DNA of 64,000 nucleotides from Sanderia malayensis (GCA_013076295.1 RQOL01000537.1:124001-188000), one strand, 5' to 3'; shown: positions 33,735 through 45,496, numbered from the stretch's first letter. The notes: generated by a model not told the origin, from the sequence alone. Numbers and translations are program-made.

Positions 33735-35140
33735 CTCATGTTTTTTTAGCATTATTTTAGCATTTTTCAAAATAATCCTTGAAATAATTACGCTTACTTG
33801 TTCTTATTAAATGATTCAACATATACCTGTAATATTTATAACGCAGGTACAAAAATTTGTCTTTTGACTTGAAAAACCGTTGATATAATTTATTTTTTAT
33901 AGATATAGATTTTAATATTCCTTTTGTGATCCAAGGTTTCTTTTGAAGTTTTTCTTTTGAGAATATTTTTATTGCATTTAGAACAATGTGATTAGAATAT
34001 GAAAATACAATGATCTAAATGATCCAGGTATAATTTTTATGGAACCATAAAGCTAATCTGCTGTGTTACACAAACAAGGTCCAAAAAGCGGCACTGACCT
34101 CTCCAGATTGTTCATGATCCTTCATTTTGATATCGTCACAAATGTTCTGTTAAGAAACTCTTCTACAATAGATCGTTTATCGTGTGCAAGTAGATCAAGA
34201 TTAAAGTCACCAGAAACCATGATTGGTTTTTTTCTTTGATTCATTTTTTCAGTGTAATATTAAGATATTCTAAAAATTGTGCAGGGTCTCTGCGGGGATG
34301 ACTATAAATAACCCCCAAAAGAACATTTGGGGGTTTATTTCCACCCATTTTACCTCAAATTCACATTTTTCAGATGTAAGGGAATTATCAAGGTCTTTTC
34401 TAGCAGGAAAATTTAGACTGTCTTTGATGAAAAAACCACACCCACCATGAAAACCTGTGATGATAAGATTCCTAAAATGGGCATCATTAGATTTAACATG
34501 CCACGTTTCACTTAGGGCTATAATATCAAAGTCTAAATTGACATCTAGTAAGAGGCTTTCCAGCTCATCAAAGTTACCTAATAATGACGAAATGTTAGTG
34601 TATAAGAGACTGAATCTATTCTTGCCAGATAAGCTAATATCTGTTTAATGCTACCATTCCAACCATAAGTTTATGAAACTTGTGATTGGAATGGTAGTCA
34701 AAATTGTTATGAAAATGTACATCATTGTCTATATCTTTGTCATGCAGTGCATCATGTTTAAAAAGATTTAATTTGCATAATTCTAACTTTTCCAGACGTT
34801 GATTGTCGTTGACGTCAATGCACAAATTTTGACAGGGGCATGTGAAATTTGAATTCAAAGTTAGGTCAAGCCATTCATTCGTCTCTTATATGGTAAATAT
34901 AAATTGGTCATGACAGCATTGATGACAGCTCCAATATTTGAGATCCTTTGAGAAGTTCGCTGACATCCCAAGGTTGGAGACGCCACATCTTTGATGAATC
35001 AGACAATTGCAAATTTGGCAATGAATAGATTTGGTAACGTCACAAACCTTCTTGTTGCAGACAGAGCAATTCCGTTCAAAGTCAGAAATATAAAAGGATT
35101 AGATGTTTTCCGCTTCTGACTGACCATTATGATGAGTCAT
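33735..35140 (-). pseudogene. LINE 5' part: zinc finger, endonuclease and linker, decayed
   Basis: From 35140 downward: Cys-rich start near 35085, 'LELCKLNLFKHDALHDKDID' linker (34780), endonuclease pieces 'LYTNISSLLGNFDEL', 'FDIIALSETWHVKS' (34520) and 'GGCGFFIKDSLNFP' (34430), then 'KKPWITKGILKSI' (33930) and 'RNYFKDYFE' before the break at 33735. Many stops and frame changes. Same family as 6785-7687; the fragment at 12685-12870 matches its 33990-34150 part. Confidence 0.7.
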
Positions 35141-35479
35141 GAAGTAAATTTAACAAACCATTGTTTGTAAGGGATTGGAAATGGAGTGGACCTTTTAAAC
35201 AAATAGCACGAAGCCAGGAAAGACTTTTATCCAACAAAAAGGATTGAAATTGATTTTTTGTTAATGATGAGCATTTGAAATGGAACCAGGAATCACATAG
35301 GTCCCTTGCCGCATGACGTCACATTCATTTTCAAAACAACATGCACGCACACACAGCTGGGCAAAAGATTTTCATAGCAAGCTGTGAACACTGTGAACAC
35401 TGGGTTTGTCAATTTCTGTCAGCTTTAGTTTAGTGAATTTGGATTATTTTTTTAATTTTAGGTCTTTTCAAGTCAACGA

Positions 35480-36868
35480 CAAGGAGTGAAAGCAAATTTA
35501 TACAAAGTATGGGTATGTCTTCACAAACATAATGGATGGTTACTGACTGGGAACTGTACATGTATGGCAGGCTTGAGGTCAGCATGCAGTCATGTTGCTG
35601 CTGTTCTTTTCAAACTTGAAGCAGCTGTGCATTTTAAATTAAATGGTCGACGTTGCACGAGCAAATAAGCATGCTGTGCCTAAGGTTTCAAAACCTAAAA
35701 ACTATGCTGATCATTACTCTTTTGATGATCTAACCGCATGTGATCTTGGTATTTCAAAAGAATTGTTTAAAGAACTTTACAACTTGAACCCCAACAGTGC
35801 CGTTTTTAATAGCCTGGATACTTTACAACTGAGAGAAAATCAGAGTTTTGTCATGATGGAACGAGCTGTAGACAGTGACACAGACAGTGACACAGAAAAT
35901 GATACCAATGTCATTCCAGAGCCTCTCACCAGCCTTTTCGATCCGACTGCGATAAACATGAGTGAAAATATGTTGTCGAGCCATGCAAAGAAGTTGTATG
36001 ATGGCTGTTTAGGAAGCTACCCTCAAAATGCTTATGAAAATTTATGTGACATCACAAAGAGTCAGGCTTTGTCACCAGCATGGATGTTGCACAGAGCAGG
36101 CAGGATTACTGCTTCAATATGTGCCCAAGTTTTTCATATGCGAAATAGTAAATCCCTAATTGCAAATATAGTGCAGTACATTGCAAACTTTTCTTCAAAG
36201 TACACACAGCATGGAAAAGATATGGAACCTGTAGCTCGCAAACAATTCATTTTGGAACAGCTAAAGCACCACAAGGAGTTTAAAGTTTGTGAAAGTGGAC
36301 TAGTTGTAGCTTCTGATCAGCCTTACTTAGGGGCATCTCCTGATGGCATAGTATCTTGTTCTTGCCTTGGCAAAGGGGTCCTTGAGATCAAATGTCTGTA
36401 TACTTACAAAGATGGTTTTGGATCATGGGAAAACGATAAAGAAATTCCAATTGAGAAAGGCACACTTCTATGAAAAAAAGTCACAAGTACTATTACCAAG
36501 TGCAACTGCAAATAGAGCTTTGCAAAGTTTACTTTGCATATTTCTATGTGTTCTCCTCTTCCAGCAAAAAGAGTATGTTGTGTCTTGTTCCGAAGAATGA
36601 GGAATTTATAAAAAATCTTTTGGAAGTTTTAAACAATAAATTTTTGCAAGTTATATTACCAACAATTGTAACAGGACAGATGGACATTGACAGCCCGAAT
36701 GACAGGAAAGTATATTGCAGCTGTCGACAACCTGAATTGGGCCCCATGATTGCATGTGATGACAAATCATGCAAAACAGAATGGTACCATTATCCGTGTG
36801 TGAACATTACCAAGGCCCCAAAAGGGAAATGGTACTGTAGGCAATGCAAAGGTGTTCACTCTGCTTAA
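35480..36868 (+). pseudogene. SWIM, YqaJ-like exonuclease and PHD finger protein
   Basis: Three frames. 35486-35668 carries a SWIM finger (CTCMAGLRSACSHVAAVLFK). 35643-36473 holds the YqaJ exonuclease part: 'WMLHRAGRITAS', 'HGKDMEPVARKQF', and the active-site run 'YLGASPDGIVSC' with 'GVLEIKC' (Asp, Glu, Lys as in PD-(D/E)XK). After a frame change at about 36465, 36470-36868 continues through 'HKYYYQVQLQIELC' to a C-terminal PHD finger (CSCRQPELG, WYHYPCVNI, WYCRQCKG). YqaJ enzymes trim DNA ends; here presumably in transposition. Two frameshifts (about 35650 and 36465) break it, while the catalytic residues are kept. Confidence 0.75.
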
Positions 36869-36879
36869 CAAATGTAATC

Positions 36880-37275
36880 TTAAAACCTAACAACAATACA
36901 GTATTTTCTGTAATACAGGTGCTGGTCACTTAATAGTGACAGATTGTCTGGATTCCTCATTGCTAAATAAGCTAAATTTTTGGACATGTCGTTATTCCAA
37001 AATGTTCTTATTTTAACACAGATGTAATGAACAGGTATGCAACAATAGCATTTATTTTGGTGCAACATGTGTTGCTGAGGTGCTCCCTGATAAAGATTGG
37101 AAGTGTCTTGTGAAATTGAAAACAATACCTGATATACGATTTCTCTGGTTGCACCAAAATGATGGTATCAAGATATATGTTCCAAACATATGTGTGTCAG
37201 AATAAGGATATGTACGGTATATGTTAAAATAATGCACTGACCTCTTTATTTGGTGTATTTATTACAGAAAATGTG
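36880..37275. other. Spacer between convergent genes
   Basis: No gene. Contains the shared 3' region of the two convergent genes of the ISL2EU-like element. Confidence 0.4.
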
Positions 37276-37281
37276 GTATGT

Positions 37282-38828
37282 CTATAAAATGTGGCAACTA
37301 ACAACACTTTTTCCTAAATTAACTAATGCACAGATCACAGTCATGGCATTGTCAAGTAAATAAACTTGAGAAATAGGTACGGTACTTTGTAATAGTCTGA
37401 ATTTCTTCAATTGTCCTATCACTCTTTCAACATGTATTCTGACATTTGAGGGTTTTCGGGATTCATCTACAACTTTCGCAGGTAACTGTGACTTTCCTTT
37501 GGTAAATTTCGGTATTTTTAGATAGGCTGCAACATTATTTAATTCGTCCTTTATCAAAAAACCACGATCAGCCAGAATGCAGTCACCAGGAGAAATATTT
37601 TTCAAAAACCCTGATTCCAGAGTTTTTTGTTTATCAGAGACTCGTCCACCCCAGCCTGCTGAAAGAAATGTGACTGCCCCAGCCGGACTTATGCCAATAA
37701 GATATTTCAGAGTATTGTTGTGTTTATAGTTTGACCATGTTTGTGCCCTTGCTGTCAAGCTTTTTGGTCTCTGTGTAAATATTTTGCTACAATTGATGAT
37801 GCAGACACAGTCTCTGTATCGCTTTTGAAAAGCTGGTGGCATATTTAATCTTACTTCTGCTCTGCTAGGCCAGATTAAAAGGCTTTTCAGTGTTGATGCA
37901 ATGCTAGGAAGCCACATCCTGTATATTTTTGACACATTGACGATTGAATGCCATATCTTAGTGCAATATCTTTGTTGAGAAGGCCGAGTCTTAACTTCAT
38001 GAAAACAACTAGAATGTGACCTTCTATAGACAAGTTGGATGTACATTTCTTAACCTTATCTCGCATAACATCAACTATCCAAAGAAATTACTGGACGCTG
38101 GTAACACCGGTGAAAAATTCACAAGTGTATCAGATTTCCGAACACTGTAAAAGCCGAATGCTTTGGCTTTAAGCTTTGTTGTCGAGATGACATTGAATGG
38201 CAACTTCACTGGGAACAAAAGAATCTTCTCCTACGTCTGTCATGTTTGTGTCGAATTCATCATTTGCATCATCATGGTTCTCAAAAGACATTTTCTCATC
38301 AACCTTCTAACTTGCAAGTGCTTTTTTTTTTATTTTTATATCCTCATATCTTTTTCTTCGCTTTTCGTGGACTTTCATTTTCTTGTGTTCTCTGGCCGTC
38401 GTATGGCTGAATATCGTCGGAATCCAGTTCACATTCTCGGGATCATCAGATCTTCTCCCTACGATTGAAAATAATGAATTAATTTCACTAACCTGCGGGA
38501 CCAAAGGAAGGAGAAAATAGCCTAAATAACCCTCCCAAAAATCTTGATTCTTGGCAACAAACACAATACAAGGCTGTAAAATATAATATTCATGAAACAT
38601 AAAATTAGTATAAATACCTGTTACAAAATGTTCCGCACAAATTTTTGCCTTTGAAATATGTTCTTCTGGCCATTTCTTCCAGTCCTCTCTTCGAATTGCC
38701 TTGATCCAAGCCTCTCGTCTTCTCTTTTCTATTGGTGTTTTACCTTTCAGAATATTATAAAAGGGCAAACCTTTCTTATCACCAATCTTTCTATTAGTGC
38801 AACCAACGGCACCGCAACTCTGAGGCAT
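37282..38828 (-). pseudogene. THAP-DDE transposase with first catalytic Asp replaced
   Basis: The start at 38828 opens a THAP zinc finger (C2CH: 'CGAVGCTNRKIGDKKGLPFY', 'WIKAIRREDW', 'KICAEHF'), a DNA-binding domain typical of transposases. After an intron-like break, the catalytic part runs 38046-37282: 'RMWLPSIASTLKSLLIWPSR', 'CVCIINCSKIF', 'LTARAQTWSNYKHNNTLKYL', 'GDCILADRGFLIKDEL', 'RIHVERVIGQLKKFRLLQ'. In relatives the first block reads CxxIIDCSE; here it is IIN, so the first Asp is lost. The second Asp (ADRGF) and Glu (HVERVIG) remain. A frameshift near 37940 precedes 'VSKIYRMWLP'. Inactive. Confidence 0.8.
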
Positions 38829-38920
38829 ATTTGGAAGTTAATTTTATCTATAATTTTAATTTGGAAACAACTGAAACGGCTCATGAACTTTCCTTCACTC
38901 TCGCAAACAACACATCAAAG

Positions 38921-39750
38921 CTATTATTACTATTACTATTACTATTAAAATTTCAAAGTCAAGGACTGAATGGTGGTAGAGTCTAATCATCCGCCAATTA
39001 AAACATCACATTTCTTCAACTTCATCTCTTTCTGGGAAGTCCATTTTAACTTTAAATGTAATGTTCTTTATGATGCTTTGCATATCCAACAAGCTGTTCG
39101 AGTCGGCTCTACGCAGCGATGTGTATCCAGTTACGAGTGGTTCATCTGGAACCAGTCGTAGGAAGCTATCCAAATTCCGCTTGAAACTGTCAATACTGAC
39201 CATTCCTCAGACATATCACGGAGACATCTAGGCAAAGAATTGAAGAGTCTAGCTCCATGAACAGACATACTAGATTCTTGCAAACTTTGGATTCGCTGAC
39301 TAGCATCACGCTTCACAGTTGGTAACGTGCAAATACGTCCATTTCGTAACGAGGTTCCATAAGAAATGTCAACATTAGGAACATGATTCTCCAGCATCTT
39401 CCGAATGTAAATAATTTGGTAGCATTCACGCCGCCTTTGTAGTGAAAATATATTGAATTTCTTCAATCGCTCCCAGTACTCAAGGCCATTGGCTTCTGCA
39501 AATTTTCGCAGAAAGTTCCTTTGTAGTGCTTCAAGCTTTGCAATGCTTTGTTTCTTTGTGGGGCACCACAACTGTGAGCAATACTCAAGTTTAGGGATAA
39601 AGCGTAGTTCAGTTTCTGCCCATCTGCATGCACGTGCATAATTAGGCCGCGAAACAAAAAAGTAAAGATTGAAAGGGGTCTATAAATCGGAACAGATAAA
39701 AGGGTGATTGTCGTTAAGGACTCTTAGACATTTTGGATTTGGACAAATAA
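38921..39750 (-). pseudogene. Internally deleted LINE ORF2: start joined to C-terminal part
   Basis: 39571-39131 and, in another frame, 39203-39006 encode the end of a CR1/Jockey-like RT protein: 'KLEYCSQLWCPTKKQ', 'YWERLKKFNIFSLQRRRECY', 'GARLFNSLPRCLRD', 'RLVPDEP'. Immediately upstream, about 39750-39690, lies what looks like the ORF2 start ('DFICPNPKCLRVLND'). Nearly all of the endonuclease and RT between is missing. The 3' end is an (ATAGTA)n tail at 38921-38947. Confidence 0.6.
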
Positions 39751-39761
39751 AATCTAATAAA

Positions 39762-40547
39762 TTACTCATTAAGTTTGTTTAAATCTACAACTAAGTTGAT
39801 ACGGATAGGGCAACTATTTTCATTACGGCGAATGAAAATAGTTTCCTTTTTACTCCAGACACATTTAAAATCGTAATCATCTTTCTTAAGTTTTAATTCT
39901 CCAAGTAAAGCCTTACGCTTAGCAGTAAGACTCTTGTTAATATATATTTTCCCTGAGTCATTTGCTTCAAATCCAAAATCCTTCGCTGAACAGTTGCTCA
40001 GCTGTTTTTTCCCTTCAAGGAATTCATCTCGCATCTTTCTGGAGGCAAACTCTTCTATTATACCAGCTTTTTCGTTCGCAGAAATGCGATGACATTCTTC
40101 TATCTCTTGCTTACACAAAGATTTTCTTTGCAAGGCCTAATATCAACGAGATCGGATTTTCTTGAGGTAATCTGGGGAAACCGTTAATTTCAGCCATTTT
40201 TTTCCCGCCCATACTGTTCGAGGTCATCTATTTGTTGTTGGGAAACATCAACTTTTCCTTTGCTGTCTTTGGCTTGTTTTAATAATACCTCACGTTCCTT
40301 TTTCATCTCTTTCCATAACCCATTTATATATCCATCAAATAATTCGATTTTATGATCCATTTTAGCTTGATGTTCCTCTTTTATCGATTTTTGAATCAAT
40401 TTCTGTCAATCTCGTTGTATAGACTTCCAGGGCATCACTTATTTTCTTTTTGATGGCTTCTGAGTGCAATTTCATTTGAGAAGCAATGCCGTTGCTGACG
40501 GCCTCTTGAATCACTTGGTTATGGTTAAGATCTTTGTTTTGTTCCAT
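39762..40547 (-). pseudogene. LINE ORF1: coiled coil plus RNA-binding-like domain
   Basis: 40547-40190 in two frames is Lys/Glu/Gln-rich coiled coil; 40133-39762 has 'AGIIEEFASRKMRDEFLEGK', 'GKIYINKSLTAKRKALL' and 'FIRRNENSCPIRINL'. This is the layout of LINE ORF1 nucleic-acid chaperone proteins (coiled coil, RRM-like, C-terminal domain). Frameshifts near 40390 and 40150. It lies just upstream of the deleted ORF2 in the same orientation, so it is probably one element. Confidence 0.65.
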
Positions 40548-40559
40548 AATGATGTTTGT

Positions 40560-41320
40560 AAAATTCTAATTTATTTGAAATATTTGTATTTTGGTAAAAA
40601 AATAAGAACACAAAGACATGAAATAAAAAGAAAACAGCAAAATCAACTTATCACATACTACGTATTTCTCAATCTTAGCCCCTAAGGCCAAGCACGAATT
40701 TCTTTCATAAAGGCCACTCTAGAAAACACTTCCTTCAACGGCTAGCATCAACATAGCTCCATATTAAGATGATCAACATAGTTGGAATCATAAAACTCTG
40801 ACCAACAAAATGGAATTCATTCCCTTTTTTGTAAATTAGCAGCACAAGGAACTGTCTCAGGCAGTCTCAATACCTTATCAAATAAAGAAATATAGGAGCA
40901 AATATATTTCTGCTTTTGTACAGTAAAGTCTATTTTTTTACATATCATCATATGACAGGAATATCATACAAAGACTTGGCAATTATTTTCATATGTTACT
41001 CATCATTCATCAATTTTTTATTTGTCTGCATCTTCTAAGTTAAATATAGTGAATATTTATATAAAAGTCATATGGTAAAAATGCCATGGACTAAAGATTA
41101 GATATTCATACACAATCTACTAAACATAGCTGGCAACTATATTAGTTTTTCTAAGCAGCAAGTAAACAAGAAATCTTGGAGAAATAAAATATACTACAAG
41201 ATGGGCTGATAATTGCATCTTATTTAGCAGAATTATAATCAAAACTCTAAAATTGCAGTGTTTCAGCATTGAAATACAAGATTATCCTATTGCTGCTAGT
41301 ACTTAAAAGTTCTCATTGGC
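40560..41320. other. No gene seen
   Basis: AT-rich spacer between the LINE and the Harbinger remnant; no repeats or frames of note. Confidence 0.4.
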
Positions 41321-41439
41321 ACAACCACTAGAAGTCTATTAGAAGTACCCCCATTGCAGGGGTGATGCTCTTATTGGATATAACAGTCAACTGCTGTAAT
41401 TGTGATTTGGTAAAATAGAAACAAGATTGCTTAAAATGT

Positions 41440-42230
41440 GACATTGCACATGGTTGCTTATTGCTTGAAGCATTTTGCATTTCCTTAAAGAGATTTGCAT
41501 ACCCATGCAGATATGTTGGTATGGTACAGATGTTTGGCAGACCACTTCCCCAATTGTGTGCCATATCATATAGAGTAATAGACATAATATTTGATCAATA
41601 CTCCCACCTTTTGAGCAATCTAAATCAGCCCTCACCCACACCTGATCATCAGATTTTTGCTGATGCAGGTTCTGCAAAAGGTGCAGCCCTAGATAACTGC
41701 TGGGGATTTATTGATGGAACTCTGTGCCCAATATGTAGACCCACGAGGAGCCAGAGGATTGTGTTCAATGGACATAAACAGGTTCAGGCGTTGAAATTTC
41801 AGTCCATTGTCACTCCCAATGGTTTGATTGCAAACCTGTGTGGACATGTTCAGGACAGGAGACACCATAGTGCACTGCTTGCAAAGTATGGTTTTCTAAG
41901 CCAACTGGAAGAAAAGTCTTTCGCCCCCCCCCCATGGAAATCTGCTATGCTTGTATGGAGATCCAGCTTACCCCAATAAATTGTACCTACAATGCCCATT
42001 TGCTAGACAGCTACAGCTGATCGCAGAAGAAGAGGCATTTAACCAGTGAATGAGCAGAGTTCGGGTTTCGGTTGAATGGGTCCTTGGAGACTGGTAAACT
42101 ATTAGGTTTATAGATTTAAAGAAAAATCTAAAGATAGGGTTAAGTGCAGTTGGGATGTTTTACACAGTTGCAGCATTACTGAGAAACGCCATGAAATGCC
42201 TGGATGGAAACTTGACTGTCCAGATATTAA
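41440..42230 (+). pseudogene. PIF/Harbinger transposase, broken copy
   Basis: 41461-41979 aligns with the intact copy at 1332-2408: 'CISLKRFAYPCRYVGMVQMF', 'LDNCWGFIDGTLCPICRPTR', 'FQSIVTPNGLIANLCG'. A run of nine C at about 41926 coincides with a frame change. The second catalytic block 'LYGDPAYPNK' follows in another frame, then TGA at about 42047, then 'VRVSVEWVLGDW' with the Glu. The N-terminal 150 residues are also missing. All three catalytic residues remain recognisable. Confidence 0.8.
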
Positions 42231-42314
42231 TAGTTGTTTTTGTAGATGTATATCTATATATAGTATTAATATTCATAGCTCTGCTCTGCTAACAGAATAT
42301 ATTCTTCTTTAATT

Positions 42315-43240
42315 TTGACTAGATCTTCCTGTATCTACTTTTTGACTTTATTCATTATCATCTCATTTTGTTTCTTTCTTTCTTTAATTATTTGTTGCTG
42401 CTTTATCAGTAATTGTTGCAAAAGTATTACCAATGCATTCTCTCTCTCTTCCCCTCCTTGTTTTGACAGCATTTCTCCTCATATTCCTTTTCGCTCAAGG
42501 CTTGCTTTCTCTATTTGATTGCCAATTCCCTTTCTTTCAAATCAATTTCCCTGTTCCTCATGTCAAATTCTTTATCGTTCTATTCTTTTAGATATTGAAC
42601 AGCTTCGGATTGCTGACCCAAATTTTGCTTTTTCTTTCTTTCTTGGAGCTCTTTTCCCTCTCTCTTGCTTCACCCTATCTTTCTGCGCACCTTTTTCGCA
42701 CACTCTCTGCTACCTCCTTTTCCATTTGCAAATTCTGTCTTTTGTTCTCATCACCCTTGCCCTGTTCTCCTCAGCTGCTTGAGTTTCTCCAATAATCTCT
42801 TCTATTGCATCACCCACTTCTGTGTTTCCTGCATTGATCCCACTAGCCCTTCCTTCTTCCACCATTTTCCTTTTTTGTCCCCCTTAAGTCAAAAAAATGA
42901 TCTCTCACAGCCATCTGGTTCACAATGAATTTTGGTTGTCTATCAAATTCAAATTGTTGGCAATTATTTCCCAGGCTTGGCCTCTTTCCCTCGACCCAGG
43001 TTTGTCTCTAAATGGTTCCACAACTAAAATTTCCCTGCATAGCATCACATTATGCTCAAACAACCAATTTATTTTTTGCCTTATGAAAACAAAATTCATG
43101 TGAAAATATATCGTAAGTGAAGTCAATATATCATGAAAAAATATATACAGAAATGTATTTGTTGTATTTGAAATGTATTTGAAAAGGCAGTTGTTAGGTG
43201 ATAAAGCCTTTATTTGATGATTATTCCGTTTTGCAAACAT
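42315..43240 (-). pseudogene. Myb/SANT-like partner protein of the Harbinger element
   Basis: The frame 43240-42920 contains the trihelix 'FEHNVMLCREILVVEPFRDK', 'SRERGQAWEIIANNLNLI' and then 'VNQMAVRDHFFDLR', characteristic of Harbinger-encoded Myb-like DNA-binding proteins. The rest (42900-42315) is a degenerate Glu/Lys/Arg/Gln-rich coiled coil in changing frames, which makes the plus strand pyrimidine-rich. It is convergent with the transposase at 41440-42230; together they are one dead two-gene element. Confidence 0.65.
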
Positions 43241-43252
43241 TTGTGTGTCGTG

Positions 43253-43552
43253 TTAAGGGCCATTCTCTTTACCCTCAGAAATGCATTGAAAGCTTAAAGT
43301 AGACGAGACGGATGCGCGAATAATCCAGGTACACCTATTACTAAGAGTGTTCTTCAGTCTCATGATTTTTTTGCTGTATACTTCATAATTGGACTTAACC
43401 CTCTTTCTCTTATTTTTCTGGGGCTTAATTTGCAAATTAGGCCTATTATGAACAGGCGAATCCTTGTGCTCTAAATCAATGTCATTGTCTATATCATCTT
43501 CTTCTTCCTCACTATCGGATAATTCAGTTTCTGTTTCCAACGACAAAGACAT
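43253..43552 (-). CDS. Small acidic/basic protein, unrecognised
   Basis: 99 codons from ATG: an acidic N-terminus ('ELSDSEEEEDDIDNDIDLEH') then a basic patch ('KPQKNKRKRVKSNYEVYSKK'), suggesting a nuclear protein. It sits just upstream of the Myb-like pseudogene on the same strand and could be its first exon or an unrelated gene. Confidence 0.3.
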   Translation of the reverse strand: MSLSLETETELSDSEEEEDDIDNDIDLEHKDSPVHNRPNLQIKPQKNKRKRVKSNYEVYSKKIMRLKNTLSNRCTWIIRASVSSTLSFQCISEGKENGP

Positions 43553-43629
43553 CTTTTATGAGCAAGACAGAATAAATAAAAGGGTGTCATGTCTCATGTA
43601 TCATTATCCTCTCATTTATCATGTCTATT

Positions 43630-44075
43630 AAGCGCCGGGGCACTTAGTAAATATTTTTCAAAATTGGGGGTTGCTTATTAGAAGGGCGCGCTTAAAATAG
43701 GGGCAGCTTATTTCACAGTCCTAAAATTTTAAAATCAAACAACCTCAAAAACAAAAGAATAATCTTATATAACTCCGAATGTTATTCAATATCAAGCAGT
43801 CAAGATCATCTTCAACTGGTGATCTTGACTGCATTGCGTTTTCCAAGCGCTCACAGCCCGACAAAAGTCTTTTTCCAGCCCTAAAGATTTTCTACGTTAT
43901 TATTTGAACCAAACAAGAAAAAATGTAAGGATTCTATTAACCGCCCTTGGCAGTTAATAGACAGGGTGGTTCATAGGCAGGGACACTTATTTCACACTTT
44001 TTGATTTTAGGGTGGACGCTTATTGGAGGTGGGTGGTTAATAGAGGGTTGGTGCTAAATAGAGGAAATACAGTAT
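43630..44075. repeat. MITE-like repeat with GCTTATTA/TTAATAGA words
   Basis: Contains 'gcgccggggcacttagtaaa', 'ggacgcttattggaggtggg' and a right edge 'agaggaaatacagta', which resembles the TACCGTATTTCCTC end of the MITE at 23459-23748. Left edge unclear; a diverged relative of that family is likely. Confidence 0.4.
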
Positions 44076-44692
44076 GTCCATTAGTAAAATTTGATGTTTT
44101 TCCTATATCAAGTGCAATAAATATAATATTTTGGGGGCCGTACTTGGCCTTAATGTCATTGAGTGTGTCCCCTCTCTCCAGAACTGCCGTATACTGTACA
44201 GTAATGAAAGTCCTGTACAGGCAATTACAAGGTGCAAAAGACCAGAGAGCTATGTATACAATGGTTTTATATGTCATATTTATTGTGTTCGAAAAATGGT
44301 TGAAATTTCTAAAATGTTGATGTAGTTGCTGCTATAAGAAAACCTACACTCTTTCTTATAGAATTCATACATAATTTTGTGCTGAGTCCTCAATATTGCT
44401 ATTTTCTGTAGGGTAAGGTCAGTTCAGCAAGGTTAGGGTTACATCCAGGGTATTTGCAGTATTTGGTAGGGTTTATAGGGTGTAAGGGACATTGTTGCAA
44501 TTCACTACTATTCATGGCTTACAAGGTCACTGAGAGAAAGATGAGGCGCTGTGGGACAAAATTATGTACGAGCCCTGGCAAGGCCCCCCTGGAGGCCAGA
44601 AAATGTTATTCAAAACGTCATATAAATTCTTTCAGGCCAAGGAGGCCTGGGGTTGAGGGAATCAGCACCGTGTTCGTGTCCCCATCTTATTG

Positions 44693-45460
44693 GCGGGCCT
44701 ATATTGTTGGGGAGATGAACCGTAGTAAGTCTGGGGAATTTGGCATGACGTCGTTTTTACATCATTGGAGCATGCGTAGTAGGGCTTTACAAATCGCGAA
44801 AATTTCAAACTTGCGAAGTACAGACAGAAGTGAAAGTTTAATGGCGGCGAGCAACAGGGGAGCTGCGGTGCAAGATTAAAGTGTTACAGTACACAAACGG
44901 AAAAAGGGATTGTATGAGAACTGCGTATGTATTCATTTCACTACCAAAGTGTTGACTTGTTATTAATTAACTATACCTCGAATTATCAACAATAGATTCA
45001 AGGGAAGGAATGAGGCCATCAAGTTGCATTTATGTGTGCATGTGAATAATAATATGCGTCAAGTGACAAAGTGAAAATGAAATTACGATTTGTAAGAGCT
45101 CTCATCCACTATAAAGAATATGCTCCTCAGAAATAAATTTGACCAGGTCTAGATCCAGGTCCAACGCTCCCCATCTAACTGACCAATTCGAAAGCTATCC
45201 AACCGGTCCAATGGAGCACTAAACCCTAAAGAAATCCGAAATCCTTTCAATGCAACAAAAACACAACCTTGGCCTAAGAACTCAAAACGCGGAGTGAAAT
45301 GAAGTTTCTTCTCAGCGCACGTGGTGCGCTGCTTATCATATGACACATTTGCCCTACATTCTACGCATGCTCCAATGATGTAAGTTTTGATTGGCTCAGA
45401 ATTACTCGATTTTTCATTGTTTAGAACAATACCGGCCAAGACTCATCTCCCCAACAATAT
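44693..45460. mobile_element. Foldback/MITE-like element, about 770 bp
   Basis: 'cctatattgttggggagatg' at 44698 is inverted at about 45438-45458 (catctccccaacaatatagg), and 'catcattggagcatgcgtag' at 44761 is inverted at 45363-45382. The arms are thus about 100 bp with a gapped middle. The interior has no recognised gene. Confidence 0.7.
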
Positions 45461-45496
45461 AGGCATATTTCTCTTGGTGGGCCTGCTTGTTTGACA

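Larger units (their letters stand above)
35460..38830. mobile_element. ISL2EU-like DNA transposon
   Basis: A plus-strand SWIM/YqaJ/PHD gene is convergent with a minus-strand THAP-plus-DDE transposase. Published descriptions of ISL2EU elements pair such a transposase with a YqaJ-type nuclease gene, which is why I group them. Terminal repeats were not identified, so the edges are those of the genes. Both genes are damaged. Confidence 0.6.

Noticed and set aside
42315..42928. Plus-strand frames rich in Phe/Leu/Ser that look like membrane proteins
   Set aside because: They are the complement of the purine-rich coiled-coil part of the Myb-like pseudogene.
44454..44879. 141-codon plus-strand frame
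   Set aside because: It overlaps the arm of the foldback element and has no recognisable composition or motif.
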